A stretch of 64,000 nt of DNA from Mariniflexile litorale (GTDB taxonomy: Bacteria; Bacteroidota; Bacteroidia; Flavobacteriales; Flavobacteriaceae), in NCBI RefSeq assembly GCF_031128465.2, contig NZ_CP155618.1, forward strand, positions 1,869,501 to 1,933,500. Direction: 5' to 3'. The notes below the pieces were generated by a model. The model was given only the letters and a program-made list of their open reading frames with translations, ran no database searches and was not told where the DNA came from. Shown here piece after piece: positions 39,238 to 49,319 of the stretch. Made by a program: the position numbers and the translations under genes. The first letter of the stretch is position 1. The number at the start of each line of letters is the position of its first letter.

Positions 39238-39867
39238 ATGAAATCAATTACAATCAACGGATCTCAAAGAGAAAGCGTGGGCAAAAAAGCAACAAAAGCC
39301 TTACGTAATGCTGGTCAGGTTCCTTGCGTATTATACGGAGGAGATAAGCCAGTTCATTTTAATTCAGAAGAATTAGCCTTCACTCATCTTGTATACACAC
39401 CTAATGCGCACACAGTTGTGATTGCTTTAGAAAATGGCGAAAAATACAACGCCATTGTACAAGATATTCAATTTCACCCAGTAACCGATAGAATTTTACA
39501 CATAGACTTTTATCAGTTATTTGAAGACAAAGAAATTAGCATGGATATTCCACTTGTTTACATTGGAAGCTCTAAAGGTGTTAAAAATGGAGGGGTATTA
39601 CGTAAAAACAAACGTAGTTTAAAAGTAAAAGCATTACCAGCTAACTTACCAGATTTTATTGAAGCAGATATCACACCGCTTAAAATTGGTAGTAAACTTT
39701 ACATTACTACATTGCAAAATGATGCTTACAAATTCATGCACCCAGATAATACAGTAGTATGTCTTGTAAGACGTTCTAGAGCGTCAGTAGATGCATTTGA
39801 TGACGAAGAGGAAGAAGCAGCAGCTGAAGCAGCCGAAGCAGCTGAAGTAGAAGCAACTCAAGAATAG
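39238..39867 (+). CDS. rplY: 50S ribosomal protein L25 / Ctc
   Basis: This 209-residue protein combines an N-terminal L25 domain that binds 5S rRNA ([20 protein letters not shown] ... VPCVLYGG) with a C-terminal CTC/TL5 beta domain (from about 95, [20 protein letters not shown]). It ends in an acidic Ala/Glu tail typical of the flavobacterial protein. A strong terminator follows. Confidence 0.96.
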   Translation: MKSITINGSQRESVGKKATKALRNAGQVPCVLYGGDKPVHFNSEELAFTHLVYTPNAHTVVIALENGEKYNAIVQDIQFHPVTDRILHIDFYQLFEDKEISMDIPLVYIGSSKGVKNGGVLRKNKRSLKVKALPANLPDFIEADITPLKIGSKLYITTLQNDAYKFMHPDNTVVCLVRRSRASVDAFDDEEEEAAAEAAEAAEVEATQE

Positions 39868-39888
39868 TAACATTCTTAATTAAATATT

Positions 39889-39921
39889 AAAAGCATTCCG
39901 TATTATTCGGGATGCTTTTTT
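39889..39921 (+). terminator. Terminator after rplY
   Basis: AAAAGCATTCCG and CGGGATGCTTTT form a long stem with loop TATTATT, followed by T residues. Confidence 0.9.
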
Positions 39922-39975
39922 ATTTTTACACAATTAGGTATAACCACTTGAACATAAAAATAAAACGATTAAAAA

Positions 39976-40065
39976 TTTGGGCGTTACCCTGTCGGGTCGG
40001 GCTATTCGTTGCAAGTCCTCGCTCGTACCTCGCTGTGGGCTTTCCACTACTATCCCTAACGCAGG
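39976..40065 (+). repeat. GGGCGTTA...TAACGC intergenic repeat, short copy
   Basis: Starts TTTGGGCGTTACC, contains GGGTCGGGCTAT, and ends TTTCCACTACTATCCCTAACGC. The ends are inverted (GCGTTA / TAACGC). A second, longer copy is at 51579-51734 in the same orientation. It is noncoding; the 65-residue frame across it is not a gene. Confidence 0.8.
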
Positions 40066-40090
40066 TAACAGTAATCATTAAAACAACATC

Positions 40091-40717
40091 ATGTGGCAGT
40101 TTTTATTAAACGTATTTAAAAAGAAAAATCAAAACGAACAACAAGACACAATGAAAAAATATTTAATAGTTGGTCTAGGAAACATTGGTGCAGAATATGC
40201 CAATACCCGACATAATATCGGATTCAAAATTTTAGATCATTTTGCTGCCCAAGAAAACATAACATTTCAAACCCAAAAACTGGGAGATATTGCTACTTAT
40301 AAACTAAAAGGAAGAACCTTTATATTTCTAAAGCCAAGTACGTACATGAATTTAAGCGGAAAGGCCATAGTATATTGGTTAACAAAAGAGAACATTCCGT
40401 TAGAAAATTTATTAGTAATAACCGATGATTTAAATCTTTCATTTGGAAGTATTCGTGTTAAAACTAAAGGAAGTGATGGAGGCCATAATGGGTTAAAAGA
40501 TACCCAAGCAAAATTAAACACTTCAGCCTATAACCGTTTTAGATTTGGTATTAGTGATGCGTTTAATAAAGGGCAACAAGTTGATTATGTTCTAGGAGAA
40601 TGGACAAATGAAGAAAATGAAACCCTTAAAGAACGTTTAGATAAATCTATTGAACTTATTAAATCGTTTGGTTTGGCAGGGATAAACAATACCATGAATG
40701 CGTTTAATGGAAAGTAA
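40091..40717 (+). CDS. pth: Peptidyl-tRNA hydrolase
   Basis: This 208-residue enzyme frees tRNA from stalled peptidyl-tRNA in the cytosol. Motifs are VGLGNIGAEYANTRHNIGF with the catalytic His, KPSTYMNLSG, and DDLNLSFGSIRVKTKGSDGG followed by HNGLKD. The first 20 residues (WQFLLNVFKKKNQNEQQ) precede the usual MKKYLIVGLGN start at 40151. The longer start is common in Flavobacteriaceae but the short start cannot be excluded. It converges with the metalloprotease gene, with no clear terminator between them. Confidence 0.96.
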   Translation: MWQFLLNVFKKKNQNEQQDTMKKYLIVGLGNIGAEYANTRHNIGFKILDHFAAQENITFQTQKLGDIATYKLKGRTFIFLKPSTYMNLSGKAIVYWLTKENIPLENLLVITDDLNLSFGSIRVKTKGSDGGHNGLKDTQAKLNTSAYNRFRFGISDAFNKGQQVDYVLGEWTNEENETLKERLDKSIELIKSFGLAGINNTMNAFNGK

Positions 40718-40744
40718 AAAAGGTATCTAAGGAATATGTGTTCT

Positions 40745-43700
40745 TTATTTGATTACAATATTTTTAGCAATTTTTCTCACACCATCATTTACAATTAATA
40801 AATACATCCCAGGTTGCAGGTTATATAATTGCAATTCCTCTCGAAAATCGCCTGCATTTTGGAACGATTTATTAAAAATATATCGACCTCTTATATCAAA
40901 CATTTTCACATCAATATTTCGTTCCAATGAGCCATTAAGTTTAATAGTAAAAGCTCCTTCATTCGGGTTTGGAAAAATTCTTAAATTTTCAAATCCAAAA
41001 GCTTCAATAGTTTCAGTTGGGATGATATTAAGGCTATAATCTTCAACTTCACCATTTATAATATTTTCTTCGGAAGTATGAAAACTACCATCACCATATT
41101 TAATAGAAACCCTCATAGTAGTCGTTCCTAATAAAGCATTCATTGGGACTGTAATTGAAAGAGGAGAATTAGCAGTTGGCCCATTAGCCACATTAGTAGT
41201 ATTTCCTAAATCATAGACTTCTTCAGAATCTTCAAAACTAGAATTTTGATTCCAATCTATCCAAACTTTTATTGAGGTTTCAAAATTACCATTCGTATTT
41301 ACGTTTACATTTAAAGGGTAAGAACTATTTCTGTTAACAGGTGTAGAAATAGACTTATAATCATTATATCCAGATGATACTGTGGAAGTATTATCAATAG
41401 TATTAAACTTCACTAATGAGATAGTTACTTGCTCTGAAACGATATTAAGTGTATAATCTTCAACTTCACCATCAAATCCATTTTCGCAGGCTGTTGGTAC
41501 CCCATCATCCCTAAATTTAGTTGAAACCCTCATAATGGTGTTTCCGAAACTAGCATCTGCAGGAATAGTAATTGATAGTGGGGAGTTACTAGTAGAACCA
41601 TTAGATACATTGGTAGCATCGCCTAAATTATATTCTTCACCTGCATCGTTAAAACTACAGTTTTGATTCCAGTCTATCCAAACCTTGGTGCTTGTAGAGA
41701 AGTCTCCATCAGTATTGACTTTCACAGTTAAATTATGAATGCTATTTCTATTAACACTTGTAGATATATTTTTATAATCATTATAACCAGAGGTCTTTCC
41801 TGACGCATTATTAATGGTGTTAAATTGCACCAATGTGGTACTGGTTTCGTATTCGGTGTTAGCAATAGAATTACAAATCCCATTAAAAAAAGGAAGATTT
41901 ACATTTTTGTTTTTTGTAATAGAAGCTGAAGTTCCAATAATGTTAGGTGTATAATTTCCTTGTGTAGATATATTATTTATTGTCATTGTAACTGTGCCAG
42001 AATTCGCTAATTGGGTGGGCGAAAAAATAGCAGAAGCTCCAGAAGGAAGATTAGTAACACTAAACACGGTATTCTCAGAAAAACCATTTGCAACTACATA
42101 ATTAAAATGAAATGTAGCTGTGGTTGCTGCACATACGATGGGGTCTAAAATGTCTTCAACTATAAAAAAATCTGGGGTTGGTGAGATGGAAAAATCGAAA
42201 TTAGAAACGTCATAAAAAATATTATCAGCAGCTTCTACTAGCAATCTAGCAGTATTCGTATCAGGAATGGAAGGCACTGTGTATGCGTGTGTGCCATCAT
42301 TAGGGGTGTTTGATGCAACAATTATTGGAAATGTTAAACCGCCATCGGTAGATAGCTTAATATTTACAGTTTGACAATTAATGGAGGCATTTGTTGTTTG
42401 CCCAACTTCCCAGTTTATAATAACATTGCTCCCTTGAGCCCAAGACACGGGGTTAGAAACTGTAAATGGTGATACAGCTTCAACCGTAATTTTCATAGTA
42501 TCAAAACTACTTTGTCCTCCACTAGCACTAGCTGGGGCTCTATCTCTTACTGTTAACGCCCAATTTAAGTTACGTCCAACTGTTGAAACCGTTTCCCAAT
42601 CGCTAATTATAGTAGGGTTGGTTTGTGTTGTATTACCAGCTAATACACTGCTTAACTTTGGAATGTATCTATTTGAATCACTGGAAGGAGGTAAAGACCT
42701 ATTCATCGAGCCAGATGTTAAATCGGGTCCAAAATTCAAATAATTAACAGAACCGCTATCTATTTGTTCCCAACAGTATGTTAAGTTGTCGCCACCATCA
42801 GCATCGGTTGCAGTACCTTTTAACACATAAGCAGTACCCGCAGGAATATTAAAATTAGCTCCTGCATTTGCAATGGGTGAATTGTTTGTAATTACTTCTG
42901 TTGTTTGGCAGGTTTTAAATCTTAAATTTTCTAAAATTTGTTTGATGCTGTGATAATGAAAATATGGGTCGCTATTTAATGCGACATTGTTATTTCCTTC
43001 TATGCCTGCATATGCCATTATAGTGGTGCCGCTACCTGGTTCTGAGTTTACACCACTTCCTTCTGTTTCATATGCAAAAGTATGACTAGCTCCCATTTGA
43101 TGCCCAATTTCATGGGCAACAAAATCTATATCAAATGTATCACCTTCGGGCACAGCATTAGCTGGAGAAGTAAAGGCACTACCTTTGTTTTTGTCGTTGT
43201 TGTTTAGAACATCATCATTTGTACAAACACAACCAATGCAACCAGCATTTCCACCTCCACCAGTTGCGCCAAACAAATGTCCAATATCATAAGCAGCGTT
43301 TCCAATAGTATTAGTTAAATTATTTTGAAGCTGAAGACTCCATCCGTTGGTATTGTTCTTGTTATCTTCGTGTGTGCCTATACTAGCATTCGAATAGGGA
43401 TCAGTTGAGGTATTGGTATAAATAAGTTGTGGGGCATTAATAAGTTCGAAAGTAACGGCCATATCCGTTTCAAATATTTCATTAACTCTATTTAAAGTAG
43501 CGTTAATGGCAGCTAAAGCATCGGCTACAGCATCACCATTTCCAGGAATACCATCGTTGTGATACGCTGTATATTCAGCAGTTGTAGAAATAGCAATTCT
43601 AAATTTTTGAAGTGTTTGGTTGTTTGCGCCTCCTTCATTCACCGCTATTTTTGAATTACTACTATTTTTATTAAGGGATTTATTTACATCCTCAAAGGTT

Positions 43701-44230
43701 TTACATTCAAATCGATTCTTTGTAAAGTCTTTAGAGTTTTTATTATATAACACATATTCATTAGAGCCTTGTGAGGTTGGCTGCATAAAAACCGTTGTGT
43801 TATTAATATAAGTAATCATGGTTTGTATGCCTAGTGGCGACATACTCATACGCAACCGCGTTCCAGAATTATTGGTACTTACGCCAATGTATGATTTTAT
43901 ATCTGAATATTTAGCTGCTAAATCGGGAGAGAAAACAGAAGCTTCATAAATTTTAAAAGTTTCTAATTTGCCTTCATTTCCAGGAATGGAAATTGTAGTT
44001 GATTTTTGTTTTGTTTTAGAATTTCTAGAAACCGTACCTAAAAGTGATTTTTTTAAGGAAACAGTATTCAGTTCAAATACATGAACTTTACTTTTATCTA
44101 AATTTAACTTAGAAATTATTTTAGAATTTTTAATAGTCTGCTTTTTATTCCAAGAAGAATTTTGAGAAGACACCGAAAAGATAGCCAAAAACATTGCTAT
44201 TGATAAAACATAATGTAGTTTTGCTTTCAT
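40745..44230 (-). CDS. Secreted zinc metalloprotease with GEVED domains and type IX sorting signal
   Basis: This 1161-residue protein has a signal peptide (to about 22), a pro-region, and a reprolysin-type catalytic domain with the zinc motif HEIGHQMGASH (about 368-378). A PKD-like or Ig-like middle follows, then two GEVED domains (DGEVEDYTLNI; NGEVEDYSLNI). The C-terminal type IX sorting domain reads LRIFPNPNEGAFTIKL ... GMYLLIVNDG ... KNIVIK. The enzyme would cross the outer membrane by type IX secretion and be anchored or released as an extracellular protease. The two GEVED units are a tandem duplication. Confidence 0.93.
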   Translation of the reverse strand: MKAKLHYVLSIAMFLAIFSVSSQNSSWNKKQTIKNSKIISKLNLDKSKVHVFELNTVSLKKSLLGTVSRNSKTKQKSTTISIPGNEGKLETFKIYEASVFSPDLAAKYSDIKSYIGVSTNNSGTRLRMSMSPLGIQTMITYINNTTVFMQPTSQGSNEYVLYNKNSKDFTKNRFECKTFEDVNKSLNKNSSNSKIAVNEGGANNQTLQKFRIAISTTAEYTAYHNDGIPGNGDAVADALAAINATLNRVNEIFETDMAVTFELINAPQLIYTNTSTDPYSNASIGTHEDNKNNTNGWSLQLQNNLTNTIGNAAYDIGHLFGATGGGGNAGCIGCVCTNDDVLNNNDKNKGSAFTSPANAVPEGDTFDIDFVAHEIGHQMGASHTFAYETEGSGVNSEPGSGTTIMAYAGIEGNNNVALNSDPYFHYHSIKQILENLRFKTCQTTEVITNNSPIANAGANFNIPAGTAYVLKGTATDADGGDNLTYCWEQIDSGSVNYLNFGPDLTSGSMNRSLPPSSDSNRYIPKLSSVLAGNTTQTNPTIISDWETVSTVGRNLNWALTVRDRAPASASGGQSSFDTMKITVEAVSPFTVSNPVSWAQGSNVIINWEVGQTTNASINCQTVNIKLSTDGGLTFPIIVASNTPNDGTHAYTVPSIPDTNTARLLVEAADNIFYDVSNFDFSISPTPDFFIVEDILDPIVCAATTATFHFNYVVANGFSENTVFSVTNLPSGASAIFSPTQLANSGTVTMTINNISTQGNYTPNIIGTSASITKNKNVNLPFFNGICNSIANTEYETSTTLVQFNTINNASGKTSGYNDYKNISTSVNRNSIHNLTVKVNTDGDFSTSTKVWIDWNQNCSFNDAGEEYNLGDATNVSNGSTSNSPLSITIPADASFGNTIMRVSTKFRDDGVPTACENGFDGEVEDYTLNIVSEQVTISLVKFNTIDNTSTVSSGYNDYKSISTPVNRNSSYPLNVNVNTNGNFETSIKVWIDWNQNSSFEDSEEVYDLGNTTNVANGPTANSPLSITVPMNALLGTTTMRVSIKYGDGSFHTSEENIINGEVEDYSLNIIPTETIEAFGFENLRIFPNPNEGAFTIKLNGSLERNIDVKMFDIRGRYIFNKSFQNAGDFREELQLYNLQPGMYLLIVNDGVRKIAKNIVIK

Positions 44231-44270
44231 AAGAAATATTTGGGGCTGTTTTTTTAATAAACACGAATAA

Positions 44271-44301
44271 CAAATCTAACTTTTTTTAATCAAATTAGCA
44301 A
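44271..44301 (-). promoter_or_regulatory. Promoter of the metalloprotease gene
   Basis: On the minus strand TTG, a 20-base spacer, then TAGATTTG (44271-44278), a full match to the Bacteroidetes consensus TTG-N17-23-TAnnTTTG. It sits 40 bases before the start codon. Confidence 0.6.
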
Positions 44302-44314
44302 TTAACTGCTTGTT

Positions 44315-45250
44315 ATGAGCAAAATAAAAAATATTAATACATATAAATCTATTGATCCGACTATAGTTACTATAGGTACTTTTGATGGGGTACATGTGGG
44401 GCATCAAAAAATAATTAAGCGTTTAATTAATAGTGGTAAAGACGCAGGGTTAAAATCGGTAATTCTTACTTTTTTTCCCCATCCCCGTATGGTCTTACAA
44501 AAAGATTCAGGTATTAAGTTAATTAACACCATTAACGAACGCGGTGCTATTTTAGATGCTTTAGGATTAAATTATTTACTTATTAAAAAATTTACCAAAG
44601 TATTTTCACGACTCTCGGCCGAAGATTTTGTAAAGAAAATTTTAGTTGAAAAGCTTCATGCAAAAAAGGTTATTATTGGTTACGACCATCGTTTTGGCAG
44701 AAACAGAAATGCCGATATTAACGATTTAAAGAAGTTTGGAACTTTATATGGTTTTGAAGTTGAAGAAATTTCAGCACAAGACATCAACGACGTGGCAGTA
44801 AGTTCTACTAAAATTAGAAAAGCTTTAGATGAAGGTGATATTACTAAAGCCAATGCATTTTTAGGCTATCCATTTATGTTAACTGGAAAAGTTGTAAAAG
44901 GTAAAGCCTTAGGCAGGCAAATAAATTATCCAACAGCTAATATTCAAATTGCTGAAGATTATAAATTAATCCCTAAACACGGTGCTTACATAGTGAGTTC
45001 TATTATTAATAACGAAGTTGTTTATGGCATGATGAATATCGGATTTAATCCAACCGTTGAAGGGCTTGAAGAAACCATTGAAGTCCACTTTTTTAATTTC
45101 AACAAAAATATATATAATAAAACCATTCAAATAGATTTATTGCATCGCCTGCGTGACGAGCAAAAATTCGAATCGATAGACGCTCTAAAAGACCAGTTAT
45201 TAAAGGACAAAGAGGTATCGCTTAGCTATATAAAATCTCGTTTTAATTAA
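44315..45250 (+). CDS. ribF: Bifunctional riboflavin kinase / FAD synthetase
   Basis: This 311-residue enzyme makes FMN then FAD from riboflavin. The N-terminal adenylyltransferase domain has GTFDGVHVGHQKII (about 18-31) and the VSSTKIR motif (about 166-172). The C-terminal flavokinase domain has GRQINYPTANI (about 207-217) and NIGFNPTV. The length is normal. It is divergent from the protease gene across 84 bases. Confidence 0.97.
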   Translation: MSKIKNINTYKSIDPTIVTIGTFDGVHVGHQKIIKRLINSGKDAGLKSVILTFFPHPRMVLQKDSGIKLINTINERGAILDALGLNYLLIKKFTKVFSRLSAEDFVKKILVEKLHAKKVIIGYDHRFGRNRNADINDLKKFGTLYGFEVEEISAQDINDVAVSSTKIRKALDEGDITKANAFLGYPFMLTGKVVKGKALGRQINYPTANIQIAEDYKLIPKHGAYIVSSIINNEVVYGMMNIGFNPTVEGLEETIEVHFFNFNKNIYNKTIQIDLLHRLRDEQKFESIDALKDQLLKDKEVSLSYIKSRFN

Positions 45251-45295
45251 TTTGATTTTACTTTCAAAAGAAGTCAAATTATATTCGCAATTCAT

Positions 45296-45303
45296 TAAAT
45301 TTG
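45296..45303 (+). promoter_or_regulatory. -7 box of serS
   Basis: TAAATTTG, 19 bases before the serS start, matches TAnnTTTG. A -33 TTG is not evident. Confidence 0.45.
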
Positions 45304-45322
45304 CAGCTTAAATTTTCAAGAC

Positions 45323-46594
45323 ATGTTACAAGTTCCTTTTATTAGAGAAAACAAAGATTTGGTAATAGCCCGACTAGCAAAACGAAATATGGATGCTACT
45401 CAAATGATTGACGATGTCATCTCTTTTGATGAAGAAAGAAGACGTATTCAAACCGAGTTAGACAATATCTTGGCAGAATCGAACACGCTTTCAAAAGAAA
45501 TAGGCAACTTATACAAGTCTGGGGAAACACAAAAAGCCAATCTTTTAAAGGAAAAAACAAGTCAGTTAAAAGAACTTTCAAAAGAATTAAATGAAACACT
45601 TAACAATAAAGTAGAAGCGTTAAATCAATTGCTTTATAAAATTCCAAATGTTCCAAACGAGATCGTACCTGCCGGAAATTCAGAAACCGATAACTTAGAA
45701 GTTTATAAAGAAGGAGACATTCCTGTATTGCATGAAGGTGCTTTACCACATTGGGAGTTGGCCAAAAAATACGATATCATCGATTTTGAATTAGGTAATA
45801 AAATTGCCGGAGCAGGATTTCCTGTATACAAAGGAAAAGGTGCAAGATTACAGCGTGCTTTAATTGCTTATTTTTTAGATAAAAATACGGCTGCGGGTTA
45901 TACTGAATATCAATTACCTCACTTGGTAAACGAAGCTTCTGGTTTTGGTACAGGGCAATTACCAGATAAAGAAGGGCAAATGTATCATGTAACCGAAGAT
46001 AATTTATATTTAATTCCAACAGCCGAAGTTCCTGGAACCAACATTTTTAGAGATGTGGTGTTAAATGAAAGTGAATTGCCAATAGGTATTACAGGTTATA
46101 CGCCATGTTTTCGTCGTGAAGCAGGAAGTTATGGTGCACATGTTCGTGGATTAAACAGATTGCATCAATTCGATAAAGTAGAGATTTTACGAGTGGAACA
46201 CCCAAGTAAATCCTATGAAGCGTTAGATGGTATGGTTGCTCATGTAAAAACTATTTTACAAGAATTAAAATTACCTTATAGAATACTTAGATTGTGTGGT
46301 GGTGATTTAGGCTTTACTTCGGCATTAACTTACGATTTTGAAGTGTTTTCAACCGCACAAGATAGATGGTTAGAAATATCATCAGTTTCAAACTTCGAAA
46401 CCTTTCAAGCCAATCGTTTAAAACTACGTTTCAAAAACAGCGAGGGTAAAAATGAGTTAGCCCACACACTAAACGGTAGTTCCTTGGCACTACCACGTGT
46501 TTTAGCGGGAATTTTAGAAAACTATCAAACCAAAGACGGTATTGTAATTCCTGAAGTTTTACAAGCGTATACTGGATTTAAAATTATTGATTAA
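45323..46594 (+). CDS. serS: Serine--tRNA ligase
   Basis: This 423-residue class II synthetase charges tRNA-Ser. The N-terminal long coiled-coil arm (about 30-100) binds the tRNA. Motif 2 is TPCFRREAGSYG, and motif 3 is NGSSLALPRVLAGILENYQ near the C-terminus. TAEVPGTN and the GQLPDKEGQMYH segment mark the serine site. The length is normal. Confidence 0.98.
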   Translation: MLQVPFIRENKDLVIARLAKRNMDATQMIDDVISFDEERRRIQTELDNILAESNTLSKEIGNLYKSGETQKANLLKEKTSQLKELSKELNETLNNKVEALNQLLYKIPNVPNEIVPAGNSETDNLEVYKEGDIPVLHEGALPHWELAKKYDIIDFELGNKIAGAGFPVYKGKGARLQRALIAYFLDKNTAAGYTEYQLPHLVNEASGFGTGQLPDKEGQMYHVTEDNLYLIPTAEVPGTNIFRDVVLNESELPIGITGYTPCFRREAGSYGAHVRGLNRLHQFDKVEILRVEHPSKSYEALDGMVAHVKTILQELKLPYRILRLCGGDLGFTSALTYDFEVFSTAQDRWLEISSVSNFETFQANRLKLRFKNSEGKNELAHTLNGSSLALPRVLAGILENYQTKDGIVIPEVLQAYTGFKIID

Positions 46595-46624
46595 AACAAA
46601 AAATAATATTCTAAAAAAAGACAT

Positions 46625-46650
46625 AAAAACTTACAAAACTGTAAGTTTTT
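46625..46650. terminator. Terminator after serS
   Basis: AAAAACTTACA and TGTAAGTTTTT form an 11-bp stem with loop AAAC. Its A and T arms allow action on both strands. Confidence 0.85.
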
Positions 46651-46771
46651 ATCACTAATAATCGACTAAGTGTGTGATATTGGCGTTTTTCAACGATTTT
46701 ATCTCAATTTACTTTGCGTATCTAAAAATATTTTCGAAGTTAGGGGCACCAAATCTCTTAAACCACTAACC

Positions 46772-46894
46772 ATGAAGAATATCAAACGTTTAGTAATTTT
46801 AATTACATTAATTTTTTTCGCAGGCAAAGTGTTATTTTCAGATTTCGAAATTTCAAAATCCGAAAGCAAAATCACTGCTATTGTAAATAAATAA
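46772..46894 (+). CDS. Small hydrophobic protein, hypothetical
   Basis: A 40-residue frame starts at ATG 46772: MKNIKRLVILITLIFFAGKV and a polar tail. It could be a short secreted or membrane peptide. A 74-residue frame starting at 46670 includes upstream promoter-like DNA and is less likely. No homology can be judged. TCTTTATATAAAGA (46905-46918) is a perfect palindrome just after it. Confidence 0.35.
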   Translation: MKNIKRLVILITLIFFAGKVLFSDFEISKSESKITAIVNK

Positions 46895-46990
46895 GGGATC
46901 TAATTCTTTATATAAAGACTGTCCCCAATCAGTATTACATCGTTTTTTAAATTAACGGTAGTTAATGGAACTTTTATTTTGGTTGGTTAG

Positions 46991-47019
46991 TGCCCGAATT
47001 TCTATTCGGGCATTTTTTT
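46991..47019 (+). terminator. Strong terminator
   Basis: GCCCGAAT and ATTCGGGC form the stem with loop TTCT, then seven T. It separates the small gene from the TPR gene. Confidence 0.9.
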
Positions 47020-47067
47020 ATAATTATATTAGCAAAAGCTACCCAGCGTATTTGTTATCTTTACCAC

Positions 47068-48843
47068 ATGAGAATTCTATTTATTTTATGCTTTCTATTT
47101 AGTGTGCATTTGTACTCGCAAGAAGATGCATTGGCTAGAGATTATTATAAAAAGGGGGATTACGAAAAAGCGCTATTTGAATATAAAAAATTATATGCGC
47201 AATCCCCTTCAAGTATTAATTATATCTTTCAAGTACTTAACTCTCATCAAGAACTGGAACAATACGATGCGGCAGAATCGTTTTTATTAAAACTCATGAA
47301 GGGTGTTAATTATCCTGCATTTATGGTAGAATTAGGATATAATTATCAGCTTAAAAACGATTTAGTAAACGCTAATATCCATTATAATAAAGCATTGACT
47401 AGTATTGATGAAAATCCAAGCAATGTGTATTCTATTGTTAGAAGTTTTCAAAGCCATTCCCTCGTAAATCAAGCTGTTATTGCATATGAAAAAGTCATGC
47501 TATTAAAGCCAGATTACAATTTTAACCTGCAATTAGCCCAGTTATATGGTGAGCAAGGAAATATTGAAAAAATGTTTATTAGTTATGTCGATTTTGCAGA
47601 GGCCAACCCCAATGTTTTAGCTAATATTAAGCGTGCTATAAGCGATTTTATAAGTGAAGATAGCGAGAATGAAAACAACATTATTTTTAGAAAAATTTTA
47701 CTTAGAAAAGCGCAACAAGAACCAAACGTTCTTTGGAATGAGTTACTAAGTTGGTTGTTTATTCAACAAAACGATTTTAAAAAGGCATTTGCACAAGAGA
47801 AAGCTAGTTTTAATCGACAACCCGAAAGTTTATACAGAATAGAAGAATTAGCAGACATCGCATTCAACAAAAATGAACTAGAAATTGCTAAAGAAATTTA
47901 CACATTTATAACAATTACCGCTCAAGATTTAGATGTTTTATTAGTAGCTCATTATAATTTACTTCAATTAGAAACAAAACAAAGCTCTAAAGATAATTAT
48001 CATACTGTTGATGCTAAATATCAAGAAATCTTTAATAAGTTCGGCACTTTTTCACAAACCTTAAAACTTCAAATAGCATATGCTCATTTTTTGGCATTTA
48101 ATAAAAATGAGACCAAAAAAGCAACATCTTTTTTAGAAAAAACATTGGAGTTACCACTATCCGAACAACAAAAAGCAGAAGTAAAATTAGAATTAGGTGA
48201 TATTTTGGTGCTACAAGAAAAATTTAATGACGCCTTAATTTACTACACACAAATACAACGAAATTTAAAAAACAGTACCCTTTCTCAAGAAGCCCGTTAC
48301 AAAGTAGCCAAAGCGAGTTATTATAAAGGCGATTTTAAATGGGCAGAATCGCAACTTAAGGTGTTAAAAGCATCTACATCGCAACTTATTGCTAATGATG
48401 CTTTAGATTTAAAACTACTTATTACCGATAATAAATATGAGGATTCTTTACAAACGGCTTTAAGAAAATATGCAAAAGCCGATTTGTTGTCTTTTCAAAA
48501 CAGAAATGATGAAGCAATTACGGTTTTAGACACTATTTTAAACGACCATAAAACCGAACCCATTATACCACAAGCCTTATTTAAGCAAGCGCAATTATTT
48601 GAAGATAAATCCCAATTTGAAAAAGCTGAAGCTAATTACAATGCTATTATTACAAATTATGGTGAAGGTATTTTAGTTGATGATGCTTATTTTAAGTTAG
48701 CAGAACTTTATGAAAAGCAATTAAATCAACCTGAAAAGGCAAAAGCGTTATACGAAAAGATTATTTTTAATCATGCCGATAGTATTTACTTTGTTGAAGC
48801 AAGAAAACGATACCGAGCTTTACGTGGAGACGCTATTAATTAG
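47068..48843 (+). CDS. Secreted tetratricopeptide repeat protein
   Basis: The ATG at 47068 gives a 591-residue protein with a signal peptide (MRILFILCFLFSVHLYSQ). An earlier start at 46990 would run through the terminator and lose the signal. TPR units follow along the length (ARDYYKKGDYEKALFEYKKL; AEANYNAIITNYGEGILVDD with YFKLAELYEKQ), separated by helical stretches. It is probably a periplasmic or outer-membrane scaffold protein. The exact partner is unknown. It stands alone upstream of the DUF4286 gene. Confidence 0.9.
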   Translation: MRILFILCFLFSVHLYSQEDALARDYYKKGDYEKALFEYKKLYAQSPSSINYIFQVLNSHQELEQYDAAESFLLKLMKGVNYPAFMVELGYNYQLKNDLVNANIHYNKALTSIDENPSNVYSIVRSFQSHSLVNQAVIAYEKVMLLKPDYNFNLQLAQLYGEQGNIEKMFISYVDFAEANPNVLANIKRAISDFISEDSENENNIIFRKILLRKAQQEPNVLWNELLSWLFIQQNDFKKAFAQEKASFNRQPESLYRIEELADIAFNKNELEIAKEIYTFITITAQDLDVLLVAHYNLLQLETKQSSKDNYHTVDAKYQEIFNKFGTFSQTLKLQIAYAHFLAFNKNETKKATSFLEKTLELPLSEQQKAEVKLELGDILVLQEKFNDALIYYTQIQRNLKNSTLSQEARYKVAKASYYKGDFKWAESQLKVLKASTSQLIANDALDLKLLITDNKYEDSLQTALRKYAKADLLSFQNRNDEAITVLDTILNDHKTEPIIPQALFKQAQLFEDKSQFEKAEANYNAIITNYGEGILVDDAYFKLAELYEKQLNQPEKAKALYEKIIFNHADSIYFVEARKRYRALRGDAIN

Positions 48844-48922
48844 ATGTCAAAAAAATCTAGATTTTCAAATTAATTTGGGCTATTTCAACTAAACAAATCA
48901 ACAAAAAACAAATTAATATTAA

Positions 48923-49249
48923 ATGTATATATACAACGTTACCTCAAATGTAGATGAAAGCATTCACCAGCAATGGCTAACATGGATGAAAGAAGAGCAC
49001 ATTCCAGAAGTATTAGCCACAGGGAAATTTGAAAAAGCAATTCTTACCAGAGTTTTAATAGAGGAAGAAATGGGTGGTTTTACCTATGCAGTGCATTACC
49101 AAACACCATCGCGCGAAACTTTAGAAGCCTATTATAACGAAGATGCTCCAAGATTAAAAACAGAAGTGCTTAAAAAATTTGCCGATAAAGTATTATCGTT
49201 TAGAACTGAACTGGAAATTGTCGATGAGTATACTGTTACTTTTAACTAG
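48923..49249 (+). CDS. DUF4286 family protein
   Basis: This 108-residue cytosolic protein has the typical start YIYNVTSNVDESIHQQWLTW and a ferredoxin-like alternation of strands and helices ending FRTELEIVDEY. The family is conserved in Bacteroidota and usually lies next to rsmA, as here. Its function is unknown. Confidence 0.9.
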   Translation: MYIYNVTSNVDESIHQQWLTWMKEEHIPEVLATGKFEKAILTRVLIEEEMGGFTYAVHYQTPSRETLEAYYNEDAPRLKTEVLKKFADKVLSFRTELEIVDEYTVTFN

Positions 49250-49311
49250 ATGATTAACGGGTTTTGATGCTCTTCAATTTTCTCAAAAAAATTATTAGCC
49301 GTTTTTCAATA

Positions 49312-49319
49312 TAACTTTG
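49312..49319 (+). promoter_or_regulatory. -7 box upstream of rsmA within TTTGTG-rich sequence
   Basis: TAACTTTG matches TAnnTTTG. It is followed by TGACTCTGTGTCTTTGCAAG and TAGTATCTTCGTG, a stretch with repeated promoter-like cores of a kind found between genes in many Bacteroidota. Confidence 0.4.

Noticed and set aside
39912-40109. 65-residue plus-strand open frame
   Set aside because: It lies across the intergenic repeat at 39976-40065 and has no protein-like features.
40745-44230. Metalloprotease as a toxin linked to the RHS system
   Set aside because: It has its own type IX sorting domain, lies on the other strand 8 kb away among core genes, and shares no partner with the RHS operon.
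46990-47067. N-terminal extension of the TPR protein
   Set aside because: It would translate through a strong terminator hairpin and hide a good signal peptide that starts at 47068.
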